64,000 nt of DNA from Centropus unirufus (taxonomy: Eukaryota > Chordata > Aves > Cuculiformes > Centropidae): the NCBI GenBank assembly GCA_013397695.1, contig VYZI01000002.1:6428885-6492884 (forward strand), given 5' to 3'. Under the pieces are notes generated by a model. It did no database searches. It was given only the letters and a program-made list of their open reading frames with translations, and was not told where the DNA came from. Position 1 is the first letter of the stretch. Each line of letters starts with the position of its first letter. Shown in pieces: positions 41,041 through 51,520 of the stretch. The position numbers and the translations under genes were made by a program.

Positions 41041-44000
41041 TTTATCTTTTTTTTAATACAGTGGTATAACTTTACAGTACTAGCTCTTGTGCATCTATAA
41101 AATAACATGCTAAAATAAATACTGAGAACCAACCGTCCTTTCTCCTCTCCTCCCTTCAGGTAGCTAGCAACTGATTTAGTTTCTAGGCTACCAGCAAACC
41201 ACATGGTAACGCACAAAAAAAAACCAAAACATGTTTTTCTACACTTTGTTAATTATGTTTTCATCTTGTTCATTGGATAAGTTAACTTGTGCTATAACCG
41301 GATTTCCTTCCAGTAAAAAGATGTTGCTTTTCAAAATGAGTCTGAAATACCTATAAGAGTTTTGAGATGTAAGTTCTTATCCGTTAAAACATGCTGTCAT
41401 GTAATGTAAAAACATTTAATATATGCAACCATGTCATTATATATAATAACTAGTGATCATTGTGTATGCTTATAGGAAGGATAAGGGAGGAGGGAGGGCT
41501 GTTGTGTATTTAGCTGGTCCTCTGCATCTGCAGAAAGCAGACAACTGTTCTCACTGTAGAGGAAACAAGATAATGACAGTATGATATTAAATGCAAACAT
41601 TAATTCTTCAGACTAAAATACTAGGAAGAAGTCTGTCAATTAAGGTTTGTTATTCTGAACAGCAAAATTATGTTACATGTCAGCTTAAAGACAAATAAAA
41701 GACTAGTGGAATGAAATCCTTAATTCTCTGTTTCCAACATTGCTGCTAAATCTATCATAGCTACTTTGGAGAAGATTTATATTGGTTATTTAAGCTTCTG
41801 TTTGTGATAAACTCTCCTATACATATTAAACTCTACTTGGATGCTGAAGTAAACAATGAAATCATCAGCCTGTGAGATCTAATATTTTAGACTAAAAAAA
41901 ATCAAGACACTGTGAAAACATAATTGTACTAATATTAGGATTCTCAGCAGAACTTATTAGCTCAGGCGTAGTCCTGCATTAATGCAGCTAAATGGCTTTT
42001 GGACATGAAGTGGCTTGGATCCAGCCAATTTTTGGTGTGGGTGAGGCTAGCCCATGGTTTTCTGATCAATTATTTATAAAAAGGAACTTAATGTGTTTGG
42101 AAAAGATTACATTCTGCTGAAATATTTGTGCTAGCATGGGGACATGAACGCCTGCCACCTGGGGCTGATGAAAGCCGATAAAGACTGCTCCCAGAGATGA
42201 AAAACACTGCTTTTAAGAAGGAAACACCCCATAACGCCATAGCTGTCAAGAAACCAGTACACACTACCGATCTTTTCTCCATGACTTTCCTCAATAAAAG
42301 TCTTTGGAAGAATAGTAGTTGGAAACTATTCTCTCTCATTATCAAGATTTATCTGATCTTTAAATTACTCATGACACTGTGTCACATCCTTTGTACACTG
42401 AGCCTTTTGACCAGGATCTCAAGTAGAGAGGATTCGACAGTGCTGGTGGGCATATTCCTTTTGGCATCTCAAAGGCCACTTCTGTTGGTTTCACAAGTAG
42501 AGCTGTCACATGTTGATGTTAAAGCATAGCAGATATAAATATGGGATGGAGAAAGCCAATCCTCATTCCTCATAGTTAGACTTCAATCAGTCACAATGGC
42601 TAATCCTTCCTTTTTGAGGAAAACCTCTTCCTGGGACTTGTTAACAAATTGCTTTTCAGCAGTTAGTTTGGCTGCCTTACGCAATAAACTTCTCTAAAAG
42701 GAAAACAGAGCCTACACTGTAGCGCTGGTAGTGGATAGTGCTAACAAGTTTTTGTAGTGATTGGTATCAGCACTGTCACCTAATTGTCACAGTAGCTATC
42801 AGAACAGAGTCTTTCATTTCAGCATAGTACAGATAAGAAAGTAATGAACTTAAATGCACGAGTTAAAGAAATGCTTTGAGAGTAAGTCAGATGAAATTGG
42901 CTCCAGACAAATACTGATATTATAAGGTCTTACTGTAGTTCCTGTTTAACATCTAGTCTGATGAACATATACCAACAAGTGCATCAATAAGATAATTTCT
43001 TGTTTACTCTTCAGCTCTTAAAACATTCCTGCAAATCAAGAATACCCTCATTGCAGCCAATTAAATTACATTGGATTTAAATCAGTAACGATGTGCAGAA
43101 CCTGAACAATGCAATCCTAACCCATTATCATAGTCTGGATTGCTTTGATAGGTGCAGACACATAGTACAAGAATGCTTCTATTGAACAGCCCAGCTGCTT
43201 CTAATAAAGAATACATTCACAATAATTACAGTCAAATCAAGAACACAAATCATGTTCATATCATACATTACTATACACAGCATTAATGTGCAATAATTAT
43301 ATTCTCAAACTGACAATTCCAATCAGCTTTGTAGAACTATACAATTAAAGCATCAGTGTAATTAAGAGCAAAGCTTTCTGGTAGCCTACATTACAAACAA
43401 ATGACTATAAATCTCAATAATGTGCTCATCATGAAACTGGCTGTTAATCAGATCATAATCAGCATTACAGCCAATCATGAGAGAACCGGATTATCTGGTT
43501 TAAGAAAAAAACACTACCCTTCAGCTCATCTGCAATCCATGTTATACATGTGTGTGTATTGCATATAATATCTTGGACTCTGTGTCCCGAGCCTCTGATT
43601 TCCTGTCTATGATTTTGTGATTTTTGGGTGCAGTGAAGGTAATTAGTGTCAGAAATGGGTAAATGGAAGTGAGAAAGTCACACAGTCACTCTAAATCCAT
43701 CAAAAGGAAGAAAATGTAAGTACAAATTAGGTCTATTGACATTGCTTATTTCTTTCCTTTCAGGAAAGCCATTTTCAACTGTGCATATTTCCATTAGCAT
43801 AAATCAAATTATTGCTGACATCCATTTCATGTTTACTGTTAACAGAATTTTTTCACAAATGGTTTGTGAAATGCAATGTCACAGATGACTTCTAGAACTG
43901 TATTATTCCTCAAAGGAGAGTGGAGATACTTGCTTAATTCTTCTTGGCACTATCTTCAGCAGTTGTGTGGAGACTTGGGTTAGTTTCTTGGTCTGACTGG

Positions 44001-44849
44001 AAGGTTATTGTCCCAGAAAAATGTTTTAATTTGGACAAATCAGCTGAGCTGATTCACCACACCTGAAACAAAGCAACAAGGCCGAGAGGGAAGATGGAGC
44101 CAGAGGTTTAGAGCAACTTAACTTTAAACTTTGGAACTAATTCTGAGGGTGATAATTTTGATGATTTCTGACTTGCACCAAAGTCTTAGAAAACAGGTAG
44201 AGTGCTTTAATGGAGTGTATTCGGCCCTGAGTGGAAATAAACACCATGTAGTTTCTCCGAGAGCTTCCAGTTACTTGTGTGAAAGGAAAATGTAAGGCTT
44301 GCAATTCCAAATGTTATTTTATTAAAAAGGAATAAAACTGTTATAATAATCTTATTAATGCTGGACTTTGTCTGTTTGTTCATAACTAACAACCTAAAGA
44401 CAACTTAATCTGGAAAGTAACTCTATCTTCAAAGTGTGAAGTGGTTCTATTAGACCCAATTGGTACAGCTGTAAAAAACTTTTTTTTAGTCACATAAATC
44501 TTTCAAGTCTAAAATTGAAGCAAATTTTTTCAAACTGAATGTAGTTGGAGAGTACCTTTAGTTTATTATAATTTCAGTAAAAAATTAGATAAACTGAGAC
44601 AAAATGTGACTGGATTGGTACCTGTGAAGCAAAGGGTATAATTTTCAAGCAGAGCAGTGATAGGACTATTGGCTGGGATGGGACAATAACCTAATAAGGC
44701 AGTTGTTATGTTAGAGCAATTGTGAGGCCCTAGAAATCTCACTCCCTGAAAAAATCATGCAGCTGTTGGAATTCAGTCCCAAATACCTGAAGAGTAAAGA
44801 TGTTAGTCAAGAAACTCAACACAGATTTTCCATGGCACATTATGTTTGA
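41041..44849. other. Unique non-coding DNA with a homeodomain-motif-rich block
   Basis: There is no gene here. Around 42960-43510 the sequence is dense in AATTA, TAATG, CAAT and TAATTA words with little simple repeat, and reads like a vertebrate conserved non-coding element. This is inference from composition and word content; see the findings. The remainder is ordinary AT-rich DNA. Confidence 0.4.
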
Positions 44850-45476
44850 CCAAGTTGATTACTTTCTTTAATGATATGACTGTTACGTGCATGAGAGGAC
44901 AGTGTCGAATGTGATACATCTTGGTATATAGATTGTATAGATGAGGTTTTGGACCGCATCTCCCACAGCATTTTAATTTACAAACTCAGGAAATGTGGAA
45001 TGATAGGACTGTTTGTTAGCAGAAAATTAGCTGGATCAACAAGTTTGAGGGAAGTAATCCACAGATTGAGATCTGGCTGATATAATAATACCCTGGACTT
45101 CCTACTGGGACTGATATTATTCAGTGACCTTCAACCGTGTTGTGAACAATGAGACAGAGTGTACCCTCAGCAAGTCTGCAATGGGAAAGCAGCTGATTGA
45201 TAAGAGCTATGCCTTAATCTGGAGACACTTGAATAAATCTGAGGACTGTGCCTACAGAAATCTTGTTAGCTTCAACATGGAACACTGGAAAGATCAGTTT
45301 CATGGGCAGAAGTATCATATGCAGACTAGGAAGTGTCTGGCTGAAAGATCTGGAGAAAATGGCTGGACAGGCTGGATGGGGCTTTGAGCAACTTGATCTA
45401 GTGGGATTGGAACTGGATGATCTTTGAGGTCATTCCCAACCGTTCTGTGGTTCTGTGATCCTATGATGTTACAGAG
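44850..45476 (+). mobile_element. Degraded CR1 LINE: RT piece joined to 3' end
   Basis: Fragments of CR1 reverse transcriptase can be read in changing frames. They include a 'DEVLDRISHSILIYKLRKCG' stretch at about 44939-45000, matching the motif A region of CR1 ('AFDTVSHNILL.KLRKCG'), and ETECTLSK (about 45151-45174), matching the part before the FADD box. The expected FADDTKL box is destroyed and replaced by SAMGKQL. At about 45350 the sequence passes directly into a CR1 3' end: GGCTGGATGGGGCTTTGAGC, AACTTGATCTAGTGGGATTG, GATGATCTTTGAGGTCATTC, ending in TTCTGTGGTTCTGTGATCC. The whole C-terminal RT part and the GTCCCTGCCCATGG segment of the tail are missing. It is non-functional. Confidence 0.8.
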
Positions 45477-45659
45477 GATGTCAGGGTGTAGGAGTCAACA
45501 ACATGCTCTCACAGGGGGTAAATTGTGCAAACAGTGTATCTGTCTGAATTTTGAGGAGATGGCTACCAAAAAGAAAACTTAGTCTCTTTACTTGTCATTT
45601 ACAAGGCCACTCAGAAAAAGTCATTATGAAAAATATGTTTACTAGCAGGGACATGCAGT

Positions 45660-45800
45660 ACTGGGACAAGTTTACCAGGCAATTATAGGATTTCCATCTC
45701 TGAAGGTATTTGAGGTTCAATCTGATCAAGTGTTAAATGCAGTCAGCAAGTGATCAGGTGTTGATTAGTTCTGCTTGGAGTAGGATGTACTGTCCACTAA
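45660..45800 (+). mobile_element. Possible older CR1 3' end trace
   Basis: GGATTTCCATCTCTGAAGG, TATTTGAGGTTCAATCTGAT and TTCTGCTTGGAGTAGGATGT resemble an old CR1 3' segment ('ATCTCCATCCTTGGAGATATTCAAAACC...CTGCTTGGAGCAGG'). It lies 180 bp past the end of the preceding CR1 copy and in the same direction. Similarity is by eye only. Confidence 0.5.
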
Positions 45801-46170
45801 CATAATTGTGCACTTCTCAGCTTTGAAGGCTGATGCTTTCATCCCAGACTAAAATGAGTTGCATGCTGCAAAGCTTTCTTTCCTTTTTATACATTCAGAT
45901 GAGCATATAAAATACACCACTTCTGCAGTCTTTCCTTTTTTGATAAGGCTCAGCTGGTGCCTGATGTGTCAGTATTATGTCACATCAAAACCCTCTCCCA
46001 ATAGTTTCATTTTTGATTACTGCCTTCTTTTGGGTTTTATGTTAGTCACACTGTTTGAGATGGATATGACACTCCAGTGGTTTAATCCAGTGGTTTATTC
46101 AACCACTTCTAATTTATACTGCTATTGATAGTAACCATAGAGATTTGATCAGTACTCAGTAGATCTAAAA

Positions 46171-46859
46171 TCATAGAATCATAGAATAGTATGAGTTGGA
46201 AGAGGTCTTAGAGATCATCTAGTTCCAACACTCCTGCCATGGGCAGGAACATCTCCCACTAGATCAAGCTGCTCAAGGTCCCATCCAGCCTGGCCTTCAA
46301 CACTTCCAGGAGGGGGGTATCCACAACTTCCTTGGGCAACCTGTTCCAGTCTCTCACCACCCTCATAGTGAATAATTTCTTCCTAATGTCCAATCTAAAT
46401 CTTCCCCCTTTTAATTTAAAGATATCCCCCTCCATCCTATTCCCCTCCTTATCCTGTCACTACATGCCTTTGTAAAAAGTCCCTCCCCAGCTTCTTGAAG
46501 GCTGCCTTCAAGTACTGGAAGGCAGCTACAAGGTCTCCCTAGAGCCTTCTATTCTCTACGCTTGACAACCCCAACTCTCTTATGTTGTTCTCATAGCTGA
46601 GGTGCTCCAGCCCTCTGATCATCTTTGCAGCCCTCCTCTGGACCCATTCCAGCAGTTCCATATGCTTCTTACGCTGGAGATTCCAGAAATGGACATAATA
46701 CTCCTGGTCTCATGAGAGAGAAGTAGAGGGGGAGATTCACCTCCCTCGACCTGCCAGCCACGCTTCTTTTGATGCAGCCCAGAATATGGTTGGCCTTCCA
46801 GGCTACAAGCACCCATTGCCAGCTCATGCTGAGCTTCTCATCAACCGGCACCCCCAATC
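46171..46859 (-). mobile_element. CR1 LINE, 5'-truncated, with end of RT gene and 3' UTR
   Basis: This is the best-preserved transposon here, about 690 bp. On the plus strand it starts at the tail TCATAGAATCATAGAATAG and GAGTTGGAAGAGGTCTTAG, passes the intact hairpin CTGCCATGGGCAGG, then runs back into the coding end. Read on the minus strand from 46859, the protein remains include GVPVDEKLSMSWQ, HILGCIKRSVAGRSREV and, after frame changes, MELLEWVQRRAAKMI, ELGLS and GDLVAAFQYLK. These are the conserved C-terminal words of CR1 ORF2. The copy ends abruptly at GGGGGTGCCGG in the coding region, as expected of 5' truncation during target-primed reverse transcription. It is not capable of movement, because the RT catalytic domain lies upstream and is absent. 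Confidence 0.96.
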
Positions 46860-47285
46860 ATTTTTCATGTGAAATCAGTAAATCAGTAAATTGGTATTAA
46901 TGCTTCAACAGTCATTATAAGCAACAGGAATCTACTTTATGACAAGGCAAGTGTGTAACTCATTTAAAAAAGAGAAGTATATACTGATGATCTCATACAC
47001 AATTATTTTTCATATTTAATCTGGTTGTATAAAACACTGAAATTTTTCCTTCCTCGTTGTGTAATCTCAAGGCAATAAAAAAGAAGCATAATAGGAACAT
47101 ATGGAGCATGGACTTTCAAAAAGTAACAGTTGGCAAAACTGTGCTTCAGATTGCTGTCAGAATATCAGCCTTTCGGCAAGCTTGGAGTAGAACAGATGGG
47201 AAAAGTCAAAACTGGTAATAGTTTTCCACGCTTAACACACAAAAGCAAGTTAACAGTCTAATTCATCTTTGGCATAAGAGAATTG

Positions 47286-47336
47286 CCTCTTTTCTATTTT
47301 CTTTTCTATTTTCTATTTTCTCTATTTCTTATTTTT
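47286..47336. repeat. TTTTCTA-type pyrimidine tract
   Basis: Imperfect tandem TTTTCTA and TTCTATT words (CTTTTCTATTTTC, TTTCTATTTTCTC) make a 50-base T/C/A tract ending in TTTTTACAG. It forms the polypyrimidine part of the exon-like acceptor described next, so that acceptor may be only a by-product of the simple repeat. Confidence 0.8.
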
Positions 47337-47339
47337 ACA

Positions 47340-47449
47340 GGATTTTATGGCCAGGATCTTTTTGTTCTCTGTATTTGTATACTGGGGCCAGAGGATCACT
47401 ATAGATTGCACTTATTTGCTGAGGCTTATTCCCCGGACTATGAAGACTG
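47340..47449 (+). other. Candidate terminal exon (weak)
   Basis: A long pyrimidine tract ends in TTTTTACAG. After this AG, one reading frame stays open for about 36 codons. It includes FYGQDLFVLC and GPEDHYRLHLFAEAYSP and ends in the acidic DYED followed by TGA at 47449-47451. A second frame over the same DNA stays open for 99 codons (47347-47646), so coding potential is ambiguous. The patch is GC-richer than its surroundings. I cannot match the peptide to any family. The acceptor may be a chance product of the simple repeat. Confidence 0.2.
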
Positions 47450-49985
47450 AGGTAGGACATAAGGTTTATCTATCAGTGGAGCACTGGACTCCATTTCATC
47501 CACACTGCACAAAACGAAAGCAGCACGAAGACTGCGAATGGGATGAATGGCTGTGCCTTGCTCCAAGTCCTGTTTCTGCAGGGTGCCTAGCTTTGGCAGG
47601 CTTCATTTTGGATAATCTCTCTGATTTCAGAAACCTTTTTTCTTAGGACTTCAGTGGGACTTTGTATGGACTGAAGGCCATGTACATGGCTTAGTTTCTT
47701 GGGGTTTGTCCATTTACTGAATGACGATGCATGTTGCATTGAAGTGACTTTACAGGTTCTCAGAACTTTAAAAACACAATTTGAATATATTTAACCTTAA
47801 AGAGAATAATAATACAATTGTTAATTGTTGAAAAAGAACTAATATCATACCACAGCAGGTAGAGGACTAGGAGTAGGGGAGTAGGAGAGAATCTGTTCTC
47901 TACATACAATTAAATGCTAAAACAAAGACCAGAAAAACAGCCCAGCTTTTTTATTTCTTCCATGACTGTACCAAATTTTTACCTAACTAAGAGGCTACAG
48001 GCCAATTTATATATGCCAATTTTTCTAAAAAAACTATGTATGGAAATATTACTCAAGTGAACTGTGCATCCTGGGGGATTGTTAAGTTTTGCTGAAAGCA
48101 GATTATGTGAGACACAAAGCTCATTTACGTTCTGCATTCAAGTTTAAAATGGTTAAAGTATGCATTTTTCCCCAAACTCTGGGGTCACGTTAATTGGCTC
48201 CAGAGATACATGCAGGGTAACAGAGCTAGAGCTGTTGAATTGTATTGAAACTTGAATTGGGACTCATGCTATCAGTTAATTTTAAAACACAGGATTATAA
48301 CTAAGAGGATATTGTGTACTACAAGGCTTCTTAATTTTGATGTGGTAGAAAGACTAGGTATTCAGGAGCAGTTAGGATGAGAAAACGAGAATACTTAAGC
48401 AATATAGTTCAATATTTATTACTTCAGTACACATATGAGATTTTGACCAATATACTGTTCCACATTTGCACATGTGCTTTCTTATTTAAGTCTTTCTGCC
48501 ATAGTTTCTCACATGATGCTTTCAGGTTCACATGAGGAGAACGTACATTTAAGAGGAAGAGGGACTGAAAGAGATATGGTGATTTTTATTTTTTTTTACT
48601 TTTCTCTTGGCAGAAGGAGTTGTTGAATTGTGCAATTAATCATTTTTCTGAGCCAGAGATTGTTAATTTTTACTATTGTACCTGTGTAATAGTACATAGA
48701 ATGCCATATCAAAGGTGAATGGTAAGTGATAAGAATTCCTTGGTATCCTTCATAGCATTGCTCCATTTCCCTTGCGATAACTCTGAGGACAGTTAGATTT
48801 GACACAACTTCTAACCACTTCCTGTTACAAGCCTTTATGAGGCAACATGAACTCTATACACCGTTTAGCTGTAACCATCAAAACATCTAATTTGCACTAG
48901 TAAATAATAGGACAGTTCAAGGCATAACATTTCCTGCTCTCCCTCTGCTTGTGTTCTCAGATGTCTGTGGAAACAGCAGTCATGCTGTGGTTGCTATGAA
49001 AATTGCAATGCAACCTGGAAAAACAAGGAACATAACCTTTCCTTCTCTATCTTGCTCTGCTTTTAAAATTTTCCTGTCATAGTCATGTTATATGGCCAAT
49101 TATGATGTACATCCTAGGAAAAAAAAAGGATCAATAGTACTAGGCAAAAAGTACTTTATTTAGCTCAACACAACTTTCAGAGTAATCTCTATGAAGCAAG
49201 TTGAATTTCAGAAATGTTTAGCAGGTAAATATCAAAAGTTTTTCTGAGAAAGCTGTGTTTTTGCAAGCGTGAATAGTTTTAATGTCATCCCAAAGAAATA
49301 AGGCTACGTGGCAATGTGCAAATTGAAGAAGGAAACTCAGAAGCTGATAGCTTTGTGAAACAAGGGAGAATATAGTACAACATGCTCTTAGGGAGGGTTC
49401 ACACTTTATCTGAGCATGACCTTGAAAACAAAGCGACTCAAACTGTTCAAACACTTCTAAAAGGCCTAAAGGGAAAATACAGATCAGTAGAGCCCAAATA
49501 TGCTTTAATGACTAAGTATCTAATGTTACATTTATTTAATATTTCACATCATGGCTGGTTCTTTTAGGAACTTTTACTTAGTTTACTGTTCCATTACTCT
49601 GTGTAGACTACTTTTTTGCAGTTTATTTAACTGCATAGCTCTGGCAATGTACATGAGCAATGAATTGCTAAACAGTCCCAGAAAAATAATTCTCAAAATA
49701 TTTCAGTGCCCAGAGTGTTGTTGCTGTAATGGATGTAGCTACAAATGGAATTCTCTGATTTTACACATCAAAGTCAGACTTGAGGTGTGGAAAAATCTAA
49801 ATATTCTGCATGACTACTTAAATGATAGGAATTGTTTTTCTTGTTTTTTTTCCTTTGGAGTTTGAAGTTAAAAATATCTTAATTCATGCTGGAAGCAAAT
49901 AACAGCTATGCACAAACTGTATTTCATGCATTTTTACCTTTGTATAACATTTCAAAGTCTTGCATTTTAACTCAGTTTCTTGTAG

Positions 49986-50074
49986 AACAAACTGAAATGA
50001 CAGATCTCAAAAGAAATAAAATCCTAACGGAAAAAATAGATCTGTTCCAGGTGATAACATACACCACAGAACGG
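49986..50074 (+). other. Candidate internal coding exon (coiled-coil-like)
   Basis: An acceptor CTCAGTTTCTTGTAG lies directly before 49986, and a consensus donor GTAAGT starts at 50075. The 89 bases between are open in one frame, which would start in phase 1 and end in phase 0. The peptide includes TEMTDLKRNKILTEKID followed by LFQVITYTTER. It is rich in Lys, Glu, Leu and Ile, as in a helical coiled-coil protein. The open frame extends upstream into the intron side, so it is not decisive. I cannot name the gene. If real, the window lies inside a large-intron gene on the plus strand. Confidence 0.3.
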
Positions 50075-50761
50075 GTAAGTTAATATTTAATAAAAGAGTA
50101 ATTTCTTTAACACACTGAATCATATAAAGTGTACAGTTCTTAAAAAGGAAGTAGTCTAGTTTCAAGCAGCACTAACAGGTGACCTTGGTACTCCTAACTT
50201 AAAAATTGAAATTATATGAAACCAGAGTCCATTAGTGACTTACGCTGCCAGAAGTTAATATTGAATTAAAAATATTGAGAAATAGTTTTAGTGTTCTCTC
50301 CCTACACCACCCCAATATTTTTTGTGATTGATTCATTATATTGATACATTTATTTGTATATCTGTTATCCTGGTGTTTAGTGAGGCAACATTTAAGAAAA
50401 CCAGGTAGAATAATGGCATTTTTTTTTTGATTTGTTGGAACCTTAGTTGTTTTGAAAGATAAGAAATGAACTTTCTGTTCATAAAATGTGCTAACGAAAG
50501 GTCTGATAGACCACTTCAGAGCATTAAACACTTAGAAAATTCATCTGGTGTTATGTTAGGCCTACAAAATGGGGTTCATTCCACTCTTATTGAGGATCAC
50601 CCATCTGGGTGGATGTATTTCAGGTGTTGTTATAGCATAAAAAGAGAATAGGCTTGAATTCTTTAGGTAATTTCTGTCGTCTTACTTAAGGAGCTGGCTG
50701 ATGTCACAACGAGATTTCTCTCAATGATTTTTCAATGGTCTTGGGAATATGGAGATGTAGC

Positions 50762-51520
50762 AGTAGGGACGACCCCAGTAACTACGGGTCTGTTAGTCTC
50801 ACTTTAGTGCCTGGTAAGATTATGGAGAAGATTATTCTGGGAGCTACTGAAAAACACATAAAATACAACACAGTCATTGGTCCCAGCCAGAATGGGTTTA
50901 TAAAAGGAAGGTCTTGCCTGACAAAATTATTTTACTTCTATGACAAGGTCATCCACCTAGCTGACCAAGGGAAACCAATTGACGTAAACTTTCTGGATTT
51001 CAACAAGGGCTTTGATACTTTCTCTCACAGTGTCCTCCTAAACAAAATGTTCGGCATTCAACTGAATAAAAACATAATGCAGTGAGTGAACAATTGACTG
51101 ATGAGTCAGTCTCAAAGGGTCATACCAAACTAAGTTACATCAGGCTAGTAACCAGTCAGTAATGGGGTTCCACTGGGATCCATCTTAGCACCGGTACTTT
51201 TTAATATCTGCATAAATGACCTGGATGCACGACCTAAAAGTTTACTCACCAAGTTCACTGATAACAATAAACTGGGAGGAGCTGTTGACACTCTTGAGGG
51301 AAAGGAGACTCTGCAGAGAATTCTGAAAAATTTGGAGAGCTGTGCAATCACCAACCACATGAAGTATAACAAGGGCAATATATAAGGGCAGTGTAGCAGG
51401 CTGGGGAGGGAGAGACTTGGAGAGCAGCTTTGCAGAAAGGGATCTGGGGTTTCTGGTTGATGGCAAGTTGGCCATGAGCCAACAGTGTGCCCTGGCAGCC
51501 AAGAGGACCTTGGCATCCAG
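50762..51520 (+). mobile_element. CR1 LINE reverse-transcriptase remnant
   Basis: Read in order: DDPSNYGSVSL and PGKIMEKIILGA (RT entry region), GPSQNGFIKGRSCLTKLFYF, the motif A region VNFLDFNKGFDTFSHSVLLN (about 50981-51040), then a frame change. After it come GVPLGSILAPVLFNICINDL (about 51164-51223), the motif C box as FTDN (51254-51265) where the family has FADD, GGAVDTLEG, and SSFAERDLGFLVDGKL with MSQQCALAAKR near the end. All are characteristic CR1 ORF2 words. The second catalytic Asp of motif C is lost, stop codons break the frame around 51083-51160, and a segment is missing near 51380. No 3' end follows, so this is an internal fragment. Confidence 0.93.

Larger units (their letters stand above)
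46860..50761. other. Non-coding DNA with two exon-like stretches
   Basis: Apart from the exon-like stretches at 47340-47449 and 49986-50074 and the TTTTCTA-type tract at 47286-47336, I recognise nothing. A good-looking acceptor TGTGTTCTCAG at about 48950-48960 leads into a cysteine-rich frame that stops without a donor; I do not call it. Confidence 0.4.

Noticed and set aside
48940..49070. Acceptor-like TGTGTTCTCAG followed by a cysteine-rich frame
   Set aside because: The acceptor looks good, but the frame ends in a stop after about 34 codons with no donor or poly(A) signal close by, and the peptide matches nothing I know.
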